Shown: positions 24,719 to 36,896 of the stretch, one piece after another
Position numbering within the stretch: position 1 is the stretch's first letter
How the letters are laid out: each line of letters opens with the position of its first letter
NCBI GenBank assembly: GCA_014898415.1
Contig: RCTD01000007.1
Coordinates: 1 to 64,000, forward strand
From: Stromatinia cepivora
Taxonomy: Eukaryota > Ascomycota > Leotiomycetes > Helotiales > Sclerotiniaceae
DNA length: 64,000 nt
Direction of reading: 5' to 3'
Notes under the pieces: generated by a model
Seen by the model: only the letters and a program-made list of their open reading frames with translations
What the model was told of the DNA's origin: nothing
Database searches by the model: none
Program-made: the position numbers and the translations under genes

Positions 24719-25500
24719 TAAGAAATTATTATTATTGTATATATTTTCCTTTGAAAATAACAAATGATTTGAATATCCGTTTTGTTATTGAAATGTATTC
24801 AATAAAAGATATCCAAATTTTTAAACCAGATTGTTTTTTTTAAATAAAACAATATTCTGAATTTCCTATTATTAAATTATTTAAATCCTGATCTTCTATA
24901 ATATCAGCTTCATTTATATTCTATCGATTTTTGGATTTAATATACTTAATCAAAGGCAAATTAAGCTTTTCAAATTATTTGCTAATAATTTCATCAATAG
25001 TATTTGAAATATATATAGAATCGATTCGATATTATCTTTTGGTTCTAATTTTAGAATTCCTTTTCAAAAAATTCTATATCTATTGTTTTCCAAATAAAAA
25101 ATCATCTTCTTTTATTTCAAAAAAGCTTTCATTTATTTCCTTTATTTATCGATAAGTAAAACTAATATTTAATAATTCCTATATTAATATTCAATCTACT
25201 AATACTCTTTCCTAAACTGGAATTATCTTTTATATATTTTATACATTATTTCTATAAGATAAATGATTATTTATTTAATTTTGAAATATAATATAGAAAA
25301 CACTATATTCCGAACTAATTTAATATATAACTAATCTATTTACAATCATACTAAGGATTATAATAATATTATTTTCGATATAAATATTTATTATATTATA
25401 AATAATAATATATTCAAATTTCAAATCGATTGATTGAATAATTATTGAATAATTAAAGATTTAATAAAAAAGATTGTTTAAAATAAAATGGTTTTTTAAG
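24719..25500. other. AT-rich flank of the transposon block
   Basis: The right border of the AT-rich block. A 74-codon open stretch at 24931-25155 (hydrophobic, starting MDLIYLIKGKLSFSNY) has no family I can name and is probably decayed repeat sequence. Composition shifts abruptly near 25,500 at aaaaaagggggtggcccaaa. Confidence 0.5.
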
Positions 25501-27695
25501 ATAGTTTAAAAAAGGGGGTGGCCCAAAAGTGGGGTATTAGACTTATGGATTGATAGTTTAAGTGTTATTCCTGGATTTTTGGATGCAAGGATTGCAGTGA
25601 CAAAAAGTATAAAATCGTATTTTATGGAAATGTAATATAAGTAATCATTCAATAGTCCCAACTACTCTCTATCTAATTCGGGTTTCTTCCCGATCGCACT
25701 ATTCGGCACCATCCTTACGCCTACAAGCTCCCCTTCATCTACCATGAACCCCGTTACACCCCGAACTTAAGTACGCCTCGAACCTTCTCCAGAAGCAGAA
25801 GAAAGGTAAAAATCCGAGGGCAGCTAATCTCAAAGGCCATATATCTTCTTGAAAAGCCAGAAGAAGGAATGATTGTCGCTAGGCCGCGATTGTCGACTGC
25901 CTTTCATAGTCCTGTCCAACCTCTCCTCAACTCCTCAGCTTCTTCTAATCGAGGCTAAGCGTCAGAGTCTCTTCGATGACCAATGGGATAAACAAGCGGA
26001 ATATGCTAAATAGAAGGCATTGAGAGTCGAGGTGACTTAGAATCTATCATGAGGTAAAGTGATTTCGCAAAAAGAGACAGTAAGTGTGATGGAAAAGAAA
26101 AGGATGAAGAAACCACGGGGCCAAGTTGTTTTAGGGGTTGAGGAAGGCTAATGCGGACATGTTGTCATGGATAAGGCAAAAGCCAATGCGGAAATGGAGA
26201 AGGCTGATGTAGAAGTACAACAGGAATTGCCAAGTTACCAAATTCCCAATTCCCCACATTTACACACTACCTTCACGCCTCACTCCCCGCACTTAAAGTA
26301 CAGACTTCCGGCAACAAAGAAAAACCAATTTCTTGCTAGGCTGCGCAGCCAAAGCAGGTCATTATGGAAGGCAGCAAGGTAGAGCAGCTGAATGGGAATT
26401 CGGCAGCACTGGACATAGATCTGGATGAGGTTCGAATATGGGGCTCGATCCTGGTTGGGGGGGATGTTGAGACAGTAGGTGGCGTGAAATGCCAAAAAGC
26501 TTCGAAGGAAGATTGAATTTTTGATTTTGTTTGCAAGATTAGTAGAAGGACACTTTCCTCCATAGCAAGACACCGGACAACAAGATAGAAAAAAGATGGC
26601 GGACACTCATACACATACAAAGTTTTTATCATAGGAATATCACATCATCAGACAAGTGCATTGTTTGTGGAAAGACTTTATATTGATTCAAAGTAATTTG
26701 ACCATCCATCCCATATTTCTTCCTCCATCAATCATATGAAGCAGACTTCTTTCTGCCTGCCTGCCAGCTTAAATGCCAACTTTTGGGTCTCAGTCTCAGC
26801 CTGAATGGACAGGAGCACTTCCGAATGCCATCAGCGTTATTGAGAACAAGCACCAACTCTTCCATTAAATCTTTTTTTTAGAAGAGAAATGCCTATTCTA
26901 CGTTGTGCCACTGTCGTATATCGAATCGATCGTAAAAGACGCCCACTCGCAGATGATGGGAAAAATGAAAAAGTAAGAGTAAAGCCTTCGATTCAAGCTC
27001 TCAAATGGTATCCTTCCATGCTATGTGTCATTGTGAACAAAACACATTAAGGTCGAGAATATGAATCCCACTTTTATCTATCTAGAAACGCAGCAAAATG
27101 CAAAGTAAAGACAACGAAGATATTTGCAAGATCTTCCATGGCGGAGGATTTTATGACCCGTCGAAATGCTAAAAAGCAGGATCAGAAAGTTTGTGGAGAA
27201 CATGACCGTCATAATGCGTTCTTTGAAAAACCCAGGTAAAAGCATTTATAACCCACTTTTCCAGGTAAAAAAAAAAGCATCATGACCGGTACGCCGTAAG
27301 AGGTTGACATCTCATGTAATCTGCCTAGTCGCCTTTAATCTAAAATGGGTATCGAGACGAGGCGACAGACAATCATAAACAAAAGACAGGTTCTATCGTA
27401 TGCCGATCAATGGTTGAGACCACGTGTAAAGTCGGCTCTATCGCTTAATGCAAAAGAAGACTTCAATCGTGGATACCGCCACCGGAAAATCGAAAAAGCG
27501 CAGAATAATTCGATGCAGAGCAAATCTGAAGCTGAGCTGTAAGGAAAAGTCGAAGGAAAAAAGAAAATGTGTCGATATCAATGAGGGGTACAAAGACCAT
27601 TAATATCCGTTAGACGCCTCTGTCCAAGATCTAGAGAGTACCGAAATCGAAATGAGAATTCGAAAAAGGGACGAGAAGCGTTTTTCAGTGATGTT
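25501..27695. other. Gene-poor transition zone and DED1 3' flank
   Basis: Normal-composition DNA with no supported gene. Around 25,930-26,330 a plus frame reads as protein-like sequence broken by TAG/TGA (FDDQWDKQAEYAK, then VMEKKRMKKPRGQVV), with stops where Gln/Arg codons would give TAG/TGA by C-to-T change. It may be a relic gene. The remainder to 27,695 shows nothing I can assign. Confidence 0.4.
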
Positions 27696-29864
<2,169 letters not shown>

Positions 29865-31566
29865 ATTGAATAGACTCTAGAAGATGGTACTTTGAAAATT
29901 CGTGAGGTTGGTGTATCGATTGATAAGGTTTCTTCGTGATTCGGTCGTAGTATTATCGAACAAATTAGGTGACTTTAGAAAGTCGTGTTGTAACTTTTGA
30001 AACCTCGTGAAAAGACAGTGAGATCGTAATAAGAGACGGTAAGAAGATCTTAAAATTGAAGATGAAAATCTAAAAAACCGAAACGCAATCGAAACGATTA
30101 AAAAGAAAAATCTTGCGGGATTGTTTGCTTCCGTTCGTCTTTATAATAAGAAGAGTAAGGAAACGTAATGTTGACAGAATGGTAAAACTCTTTTACGTCG
30201 TTTTGATGGCCTTCGAAAGAAACTTTCAAAGACAGAAACTAGAAAAGAGAAAGAATTGATGGAGGGGAAAAAAAAGAGGTTGCTTGTTGGGATCGTGAAG
30301 GGAGTTAATTTTTGTGTTTTTTTTAAGAGGAAGAGAGGGTTTTGGAAGGGAAAAGAGGAGAATTTTGAACTTTGCCCAAGTTTGAACGAAGTAAAGTTGA
30401 ATCGTGTTGAAGGCAAAAAATTCAAAAATACTTTAACCGAATTAAGTTAAGCAGTAGAGTAAGATTCTACGCTAATCCTTATTAACATCAAGCGTCTCTT
30501 TCCATCAGGGTTTTTATTCATATGAAAAAGTCCCCGAGTTCCTGTGAGCCTGTGATACAGTATCGCGCCGCTCCTTTAATAATATCTATTACTAGATAGG
30601 TAGGTGTCTAGATGAATATAAGAATTGTACGGTGTATATGTTCTTATATCTATTAAACTACCTACCCAAGTAAATAAATAAACTATTTATTCTATTTTAT
30701 AATCAAAACTTTTATGAAGTCCCTACAACGTATGGAGTGATATCCCACCATTACATTGGTAGATATATGATATGACTAGCTGGGTACTTACTAGGTATCT
30801 CCCTAAGAATCCTACATCTACCTCCTGGAGTCATACTATATTTATCTACTGGATACTTTATTCCTTTTCATTCTTCTCTTTCCTTTTTTCTTTATGATCT
30901 ATCCTCCTTCGCCCGTTGTTCACCCGAGTAGTCCTGTATCAAATGACGTCGCACAATTATCATTTACTACCTAGTATGTAAGTTCTTGTTCCAGCCGAGA
31001 ATTTCGGGCGAATATATCAATCATTCTGTATCTCACACTTTAGAGAGAAAATAATATTGGAACCTTTACTATTGGAAGAAGACATTGAATCTGAGCTTAT
31101 AGATAGGTAGTAAGATTGTATATAACAGTGATCCACCTCGAATCTTGTATTTGATGACTAGGTATTTGAGTTATCAAAGATCAATCATTCTGGTAGCATG
31201 CAGCGAGACATAAATGATGGTAAAGGGGAGAAGGTGTGGAGAAACATTGTCTTCCAGACAACGCCTACATGGTTCCAAGCGAATGGGTAGTCTGCGCAAT
31301 CTTTTGAGTGTGTTTTGAGTATGAAAGTAGCCACAACGGCAGTGGCCCTCTGGGCTGACCAGCGGAGCGTCATTCAAAAGCATTGACAATTCTAGGGAAT
31401 GTCCTTAGATCGAATCACAGCCCATCTCCTGTGAGAAATCATCAAGATAGGTATCGCCATTTTATGCCATTTGATACCACGCTAATATACACCAGTGCCT
31501 CGATTCATAGTTTATTTCCCGTGTCATAAAAAGCCCCTCATGCCCATTCATCCTCAAAAAGATCCC
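29865..31566. other. DED1 leader/promoter region and intergenic DNA
   Basis: 29865-30450, immediately upstream of the DED1 start, is C/T-rich on the coding strand (GA-rich as written), common in promoters and long leaders of highly expressed fungal genes. From 30450 to 31566 I see no coding potential beyond short random ORFs, and no RNA gene. Confidence 0.5.
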
Positions 31567-32291
31567 TTAAGGACAATCAATTCTCGCACTGTCATCATAA
31601 TCAAGTTCCTTGATTCCCTCCTTCGTGATAACCTTCACAGTCATCCCCTTGAAATCAATCGGCAACCTCCTCTTCAACTCATCCGTGCACATCCTCAAAA
31701 CCTTCATTCCTTGTTCGAAATCAATATCTGGGTGATGATGTTTATCGAGGATCGATAGGCAGTAATATTGTGCGTAGCCATGAGCTGCATATGGGAGGGG
31801 TGCAAGTGATGCCAGGTAGTCGAGCCAATATAAGCTGGGCTTGTCGGTGATGGGATCAACACCGCCGAGAAGAAGGTTGACATTGTATGGTTTGCGGGAG
31901 CGGAGAGACTGTGCTAATTCACCACGTACGAAGTGGGCGACAGCGGATGGGGAGAGGTCAATGTTGTTGCGCATGGAGTAAAGTTGAGCGTTGGCTTGAA
32001 TGTATTCTGCGAATTGAACTGTGAAGCGCCAATATTAGCATTACGATGTGCTGAAGAGAATGGTGGACAGTTACTTGTATCTCCAGCCTCTCCAGAAAAT
32101 GCCATCAAGGTGTGTTGGTTTAACGTTCTTGTCTTGTCATCGGAAGCTTTAAGAATGGTTGCACCTCTCATAGCAGCTTTTGAGGCCGCAATGAGGGTAA
32201 AGTCTTTGCCAGTTATTCCAAGTAAGACCTCCCTAAGAGATTATGACATTAGTAGAGTTTTTCATAGATAATGTAATGTTCATACTTACAT
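31567..32291 (-). CDS. PRE1: 20S proteasome subunit beta-4 (yeast Pre1, human PSMB2 family)
   Basis: Non-catalytic beta subunit of the 20S proteasome core, closely matching the Pre1 family. Exons: 32291-32290 (AT only), 32232-32075 and 32018-31567, giving 612 nt and 203 aa (yeast has 198). The start codon is split: exon 1 supplies AT before GTAAGT, and exon 2 supplies G after CTCTTAG. The product begins MEVLLGITGKDFTLIAASK, aligning with the Pre1 N-terminus. An in-frame TAG lies five codons upstream. Landmarks: DDKTRTLNQHTLMAFSGEAG, AEYIQANAQLYSMRNN, PYNVNLLLGG and DFKGMTVKVI. It lacks the exposed N-terminal Thr of the active beta subunits, as the family does. It diverges from RRP9. Confidence 0.94.
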
Positions 32292-32754
32292 GTCGATGGT
32301 GTTCTAAAGTTGAATGATGAAGCTTCAGATTGTTATAACTATTGAGACTTTGGAGCTCCAACGCGTGTAGCTTTGGTTGCCTCGTCCAATATGGCGCTAG
32401 TAGACTTTTGACTTAGCGCCAAAAAGCTTAAAAGACTACCATTTCTGATTGAAGATTGTTCATATTCATTATTTTTATTTTTTCTTGACCGAATACAGTT
32501 AAATTATATGTGAAAGTAAATTTAAGATATCTTTCTCTTTTCTCTTGTCTCTAAGTTTACTAGGTAGGTTTGTAAGCTATAGATCTATCTCAAATTTAGA
32601 GATGTGTCACGTGTAGATGGTTCCGTTCTGGATCCACCAAATCCCTGTCTCGAAATTCTGCGGCAGAATAATTCCCCAAAAAAATTATTTCGATAAGACA
32701 GACATTTTTCTACCTTTTCCACCACGAGCTTCTTTTCCCACAACCACCACAATT
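32292..32754. promoter_or_regulatory. Shared divergent promoter of PRE1 and RRP9
   Basis: 463 bp separate the divergent starts of a proteasome gene and a ribosome-biogenesis gene. A palindrome-like actttgga/gcgccaaaaagct region is seen near 32345-32430. No yeast-type PACE element (GGTGGCAAA) is evident to me. The AT-rich core at 32455-32530 could hold the RRP9 initiation region. Confidence 0.5.
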
Positions 32755-34494
32755 ATGTCCTCTTTCTTCACAATACCCAATGCTCAAAAGAAGAGGAAAC
32801 GAAATGATGCCCCAGAAATACCCAAGAAAAATTTAGCAGCCTCATCGAAAGCCCCAGCAAAACAGTCAAAACCTGCGAAAAGACCCGAAAGAGATGAGTC
32901 GATTTCCGGGAGCGATTCGGAGAGTGAGGGGGGTCAATTGGATGATGATCTCGCAGAAATTTCCTCGGATGATGATATAGAGGGAGACGGAGAGGAAGAA
33001 ACTGCGGCAGAGCGCAGGCTGAGACTCGCGGAAAGATATTTACAGAATATTCGGGAAGAGGTAGCAGATGACGGTGTTGGATTTGATGCCGAGGACATCG
33101 ATCGAGATCTAATCGCCGAGCGTTTGGAAGAAGATGTTGCGGAATCGAAAGGGAAAATATACAAAACATTGGCAGACGAATTAGAGTTCGGGGAAGCATC
33201 GAGTTGCCATTTTAAGAAGGATTCGCATTCGTTCACGGGTGTAGCTACATGCGCGCCGTATGTGTATACTGTGACCAAGGATATGTGGCTAGTCAAATGG
33301 AGGATACAGGAGTTACCGCGGGACCAATATCCTCAAAAGAAGGGCAAAAAAAAGAGTAAAAAGCCACCACCACCGCCCAAGAAAAAGCCTACCTTAGTAG
33401 CTTCAGTACGAGGAGACCAACGAAAGTCAAAAGTAACATCCTTCATGGGACATACCGACGCCATCATTAGTGTGGCTGCATCGCAGGACGGTAAATTCGT
33501 TGTAACTGGTGGTGTGGACCGTAAGATCATTGTTTGGAACGCAGAAACCCTTCGACCCATTCGAGTCTTTTCGCAACATCGAGACGCCGTTACAGGTTTA
33601 GCATTTAGAAGAGGCACAAATCAATTATACTCCAGTTCTAAGGATCGAACAATCAAAATATGGAGTTTGGATGAAGGTGCATATGTGGAAACCTTGTTTG
33701 GTCATCAGGATGAAGTCGTGGATATTGCTTCTCTTGCACAAGAACGCTGCATATCAGTTGGCGCACGAGATCGTACAGCCCGTTTGTGGAAAGTGGTTGA
33801 GGAAACACAACTTGTTTTCCGTGGTGGTGGAGGCGAGAAGAAATCCCGTCACAAAAATAACCCCAATGATGCCCGTACTCTGGAGGGCAGTATCGATCGT
33901 ATTGCTATGGTTGATGAGGATATGTTCATTACCGGGGGTGACAATGGATCACTCTCTTTATGGACCATCCACAAGAAAAAGCCAATTTACACATTATCTC
34001 TTGCCCACGGAGCAGACGAGCCATTAAAACCCGAAGAAGCGTCCGCCGAGGCAGACCCCGCCAAAAGAATCGTGCCCCGCGCCTCACCCCGCTGGATCAC
34101 CGCCCTAACCACGATTCCCTACTCTGACGTCGTGCTAAGTGGCAGCTGGGATGGCGCAGTCCGAGCTTGGAGAGTAAGCCACGATAGAAAAAGTCTCGAA
34201 CCCATGGGTCCCGTTGGTCGAATCCCTGATGCCACTATGGAAGGCACGGATGCAGGTGTACATGAATCCCGAGCACCAGCGCGCGGCATCATAAACGATT
34301 TATCAGTTTTTGAACGCGGCGACAGGGGAAAGGATGGTGTATGCATCGTCGCAGCAGTAGGAAAAGCCCATCGTTTAGGTAACTGGCAAAAGACGCCAGC
34401 AGGGAGAAATGGAGCAGTGGTATTTGAAGTCTCCAGGAAACAGATTACTAATGGTGCAAATGGTCATGCCGATGAAGATACGGGGAGGGCATAA
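32755..34494 (+). CDS. RRP9: U3 snoRNP-associated WD40 protein Rrp9 (U3-55K)
   Basis: A component of the U3 small nucleolar RNP needed for 18S rRNA processing in the nucleolus. Intron-free, 579 aa from ATG at 32755 (context ACAATTATGTCC). An in-frame ATG at 32617 would add 46 residues that do not look conserved. The N-terminus is basic then acidic (KKRKRND; SGSDSESEGGQLDDDLAEIS), then the conserved AAERRLRLAERYLQNIREE block, an insertion of Lys/Pro (KKGKKKSKKPPPPPKKK), and WD40 repeats (SFMGHTDAIISVAASQDGKF, VFSQHRDAVTGLAFRRGTNQ, TLFGHQDEVVDIASL, SGSWDGAVRAW). The end, VFEVSRKQITNGANGHADED, is typical. Confidence 0.95.
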   Translation: MSSFFTIPNAQKKRKRNDAPEIPKKNLAASSKAPAKQSKPAKRPERDESISGSDSESEGGQLDDDLAEISSDDDIEGDGEEETAAERRLRLAERYLQNIREEVADDGVGFDAEDIDRDLIAERLEEDVAESKGKIYKTLADELEFGEASSCHFKKDSHSFTGVATCAPYVYTVTKDMWLVKWRIQELPRDQYPQKKGKKKSKKPPPPPKKKPTLVASVRGDQRKSKVTSFMGHTDAIISVAASQDGKFVVTGGVDRKIIVWNAETLRPIRVFSQHRDAVTGLAFRRGTNQLYSSSKDRTIKIWSLDEGAYVETLFGHQDEVVDIASLAQERCISVGARDRTARLWKVVEETQLVFRGGGGEKKSRHKNNPNDARTLEGSIDRIAMVDEDMFITGGDNGSLSLWTIHKKKPIYTLSLAHGADEPLKPEEASAEADPAKRIVPRASPRWITALTTIPYSDVVLSGSWDGAVRAWRVSHDRKSLEPMGPVGRIPDATMEGTDAGVHESRAPARGIINDLSVFERGDRGKDGVCIVAAVGKAHRLGNWQKTPAGRNGAVVFEVSRKQITNGANGHADEDTGRA

Positions 34495-35246
34495 ACTTGC
34501 ATGTAATTGTTTGTGTGCAATTTATAGCCGGAGATTAATTGGCTCGGGGGAGTTTTGTGTTATAAAAGGATGGATGCACGATATCTTCATTTGTGCTTAG
34601 GTTTACCTTGCTTGTATGTATGAAAATAGGGTAAATATACCACTCAATAATGAGGTAGCTTCTAGCTCTGGAAATTCTTGATTTAAATGTGTATGTGACT
34701 GTTGTTTTGGGTTTGGTGCCCATGTTTGTATTTTGAGAATGCGAACATGCTTGTAATGTTTTCCTCTCTCTTGAACACATTTTACTAACCGAGCACTACC
34801 AAATCATCCGCCCTTATGCCGGGCTGGTTTCCTTACTTAAAATGCAAATACAGCGGAAATGGGGAATAAATTAGAAGACTCGTATTCTTCTGAGCAGCAC
34901 GTTCTGCCAAGAGTAATCAATGGCAATGCAAGAAATTGATCAAGAAGATGGGCACTTCACATATGACAAATTTTTATTCCTCCCTACTTTTTATGACTTT
35001 CAAATTTCCTGGTATCATTTCCTAACTATAATGCACAACACGCTTATCTCGCATCTAACATCTCGTCTTCCTTACCAATCTATGCTCACTCGACATCTAT
35101 CCACTCGCTCAGTTTCCTCCTAGCCGGGCGATTTAGTCATACGAGGAAAGTTGAGAGAGTGTTTGGAGATGTGCATAATAAAGCTGGAGCCGGATCATCA
35201 TCTAGGTTTTGTTGAGGGAGGATCGGAATGGATTTTGGGATCCCCA
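34495..35246. other. Convergent 3' region of RRP9 and SAD1
   Basis: A 750-bp tail-to-tail spacer. I see only T-rich and AT-rich 3'UTR-like sequence and no further coding signal. Confidence 0.5.
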
Positions 35247-36896
35247 CTAATCAGCCTTCCCTTTCCCCTTCCCCTTCCCCACAACCTCCCTCCTCTTCTC
35301 CCAAACCTGCAGGTAACTCTCTCCCAAGTGCAAGAATTCTCTCTGACCCCCTTCCACGAACAAATCTTGCACCACCTTCCACTCTCCGGTCGCCTTATCT
35401 CTTAACTGCACCTTCCAACTCCTCTTTTCCGATTCTCCCTCCACACTATCTTCTCGCCCCCTAACTGCTTCATGTACTATGTTTGCAACTAAATCGTACC
35501 ATATCGGTTCACCAGGTCTAGCATGTTTCATATCAGGTTCAATGTATGGTGACATATCTAGATTGCGCGCGTCGAAAGTGACGATGGTGGGATTGCGTTC
35601 GTCGACGAATTTGTTATGGGAGAAGCGTTTTATGTGGAAGAGGAGGAAGGGTGGGAGTGGGTGGAGCAACCGAAAACGTTTGCGCATGTTGAGATGCTCT
35701 TGGGCTTTCAGACCATCGTATTTTGCGAGTATGCTGGTCAAAGGAATTTGGGGAATGATGTTTCGTTCTAATTCATCTTGAAACAACGGCGCTGCGGGTA
35801 AATCTAATGTCAGTAGCATAAATCTACTAACATCTGTCTTGACATCTGCATCTTCAAACCGTAATCTATCACCAGCGTCGGCTTTGGCGGTGATAGCTTG
35901 AGATTCGACTTTTAGTTTTCCTTGGAATATCTTTTGGATTACTGAAGAGCCAGGTTTGGTTTTGGAACCTCCAAGTGCGAGATGTAGGTTGTTAAGGAAC
36001 CAGGAGAGGAAATCGACTGGGTCGGACTGGGTGGTTAAATTGAACTTCTTGTTGGATTTGAGGGAGATTTCTTGGAGAAGTTCGTGAGGAGAGACGTGGG
36101 ATTTGAAGGCCCTTGGATTCCATATCTTTCGAAACAGAATTGACACACGCTTTATGAGTTCCGGCTTATTACGGAAGTCCTCCAAGAGGAAGAAATTTCG
36201 AAGTGGTGGTACATGGGAAAGTGCTTGTATTATTACATTGAAATAGTCGTTGTCTTTGATGTTGTTCATGCCGACAAAACCTGGTATATATTCTTTGCCA
36301 GACAAAGTCCAGGAAGTTTTGGCTTCTCGATCCATAGCCATGACCTGCTCTTTTGTGTATGTAGGATCAGACACAAACTTTATGTCATCCAAGCTCTTAT
36401 TTTTGACCTCGTAACCTTCTGGCAGAACATAGACTTTTTGTGTTTGCATGTTAATGAATACGTGATGCCCTACTTCAAGAGCATGGAAATATGCATGAGA
36501 CTTTGTCCCTCGTCCCTGATAGTACTTTCCACACACTAAACAAGCGTATACGTTGATATTTGATAGGGAAATGGAGCAAAGCTTCTCGAAGTCGAAATCT
36601 AGTACATTACGGTTTATGGTATCGAGGTAGAGATCATCGTAGCCTTCCATTGGAGCCTTTTCTCGAGGAACCACAACTTTCAACTCTTCATCCTGAACTT
36701 CAAGATCTTCCATTCCATTTTTTAAATCCTCCTCATCCTCGATGTGCACCGGCCTAGGCTCTACCGTCCTCTGTCGCTTGGGGGTGGGTTCAGTTTCCGG
36801 ATGCGCCCCATTAATCGAATTTTCGTTGTCAGTCTTCGTGACAGCGGTCGCAGAGTCATCATCGCGTTCTTTGCGCTTTCTGGTCGGATAATCCAT
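35247..36896 (-). CDS. SAD1: Tri-snRNP protein Sad1/USP39 (inactive ubiquitin-hydrolase fold)
   Basis: A U4/U6.U5 tri-snRNP assembly and splicing factor. One exon, 549 aa. A nuclear-type N-terminus (PTRKRKERDDD; PKRQRTVEP) precedes a ZnF-UBP domain (about 110-200: CLVCGKYYQGRGTKSHAYFH, EVGHHVFINMQTQKVY) and a USP-like domain from about residue 225. The Cys box reads GFVGMNNIKDNDYFNVIIQAL, with Asp where active USPs have the catalytic Cys, and the His box (PIWYDLVANIVHEA) lacks the G-H-Y motif, so it is a pseudo-protease as known for this family. The tail is a KGKGKGKAD repeat. The convergent neighbour is RRP9. Confidence 0.96.
   Translation of the reverse strand: MDYPTRKRKERDDDSATAVTKTDNENSINGAHPETEPTPKRQRTVEPRPVHIEDEEDLKNGMEDLEVQDEELKVVVPREKAPMEGYDDLYLDTINRNVLDFDFEKLCSISLSNINVYACLVCGKYYQGRGTKSHAYFHALEVGHHVFINMQTQKVYVLPEGYEVKNKSLDDIKFVSDPTYTKEQVMAMDREAKTSWTLSGKEYIPGFVGMNNIKDNDYFNVIIQALSHVPPLRNFFLLEDFRNKPELIKRVSILFRKIWNPRAFKSHVSPHELLQEISLKSNKKFNLTTQSDPVDFLSWFLNNLHLALGGSKTKPGSSVIQKIFQGKLKVESQAITAKADAGDRLRFEDADVKTDVSRFMLLTLDLPAAPLFQDELERNIIPQIPLTSILAKYDGLKAQEHLNMRKRFRLLHPLPPFLLFHIKRFSHNKFVDERNPTIVTFDARNLDMSPYIEPDMKHARPGEPIWYDLVANIVHEAVRGREDSVEGESEKRSWKVQLRDKATGEWKVVQDLFVEGGQREFLHLGESYLQVWEKRREVVGKGKGKGKAD

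Noticed and set aside
24931..25155. A small hydrophobic protein gene at the right edge of the AT-rich block
   Set aside because: AT-rich DNA readily encodes Ile/Leu/Phe/Ser runs; no start context, homology or domain supports it.
32617..32754. Upstream in-frame ATG for RRP9 (46 extra residues)
   Set aside because: The extension is not Rrp9-like, and the ATG at 32755 has a better context and gives the usual Rrp9 N-terminus.
36213..36757. Plus-strand ORFs opposite SAD1
   Set aside because: They are antisense shadows of the 549-aa Sad1 frame.
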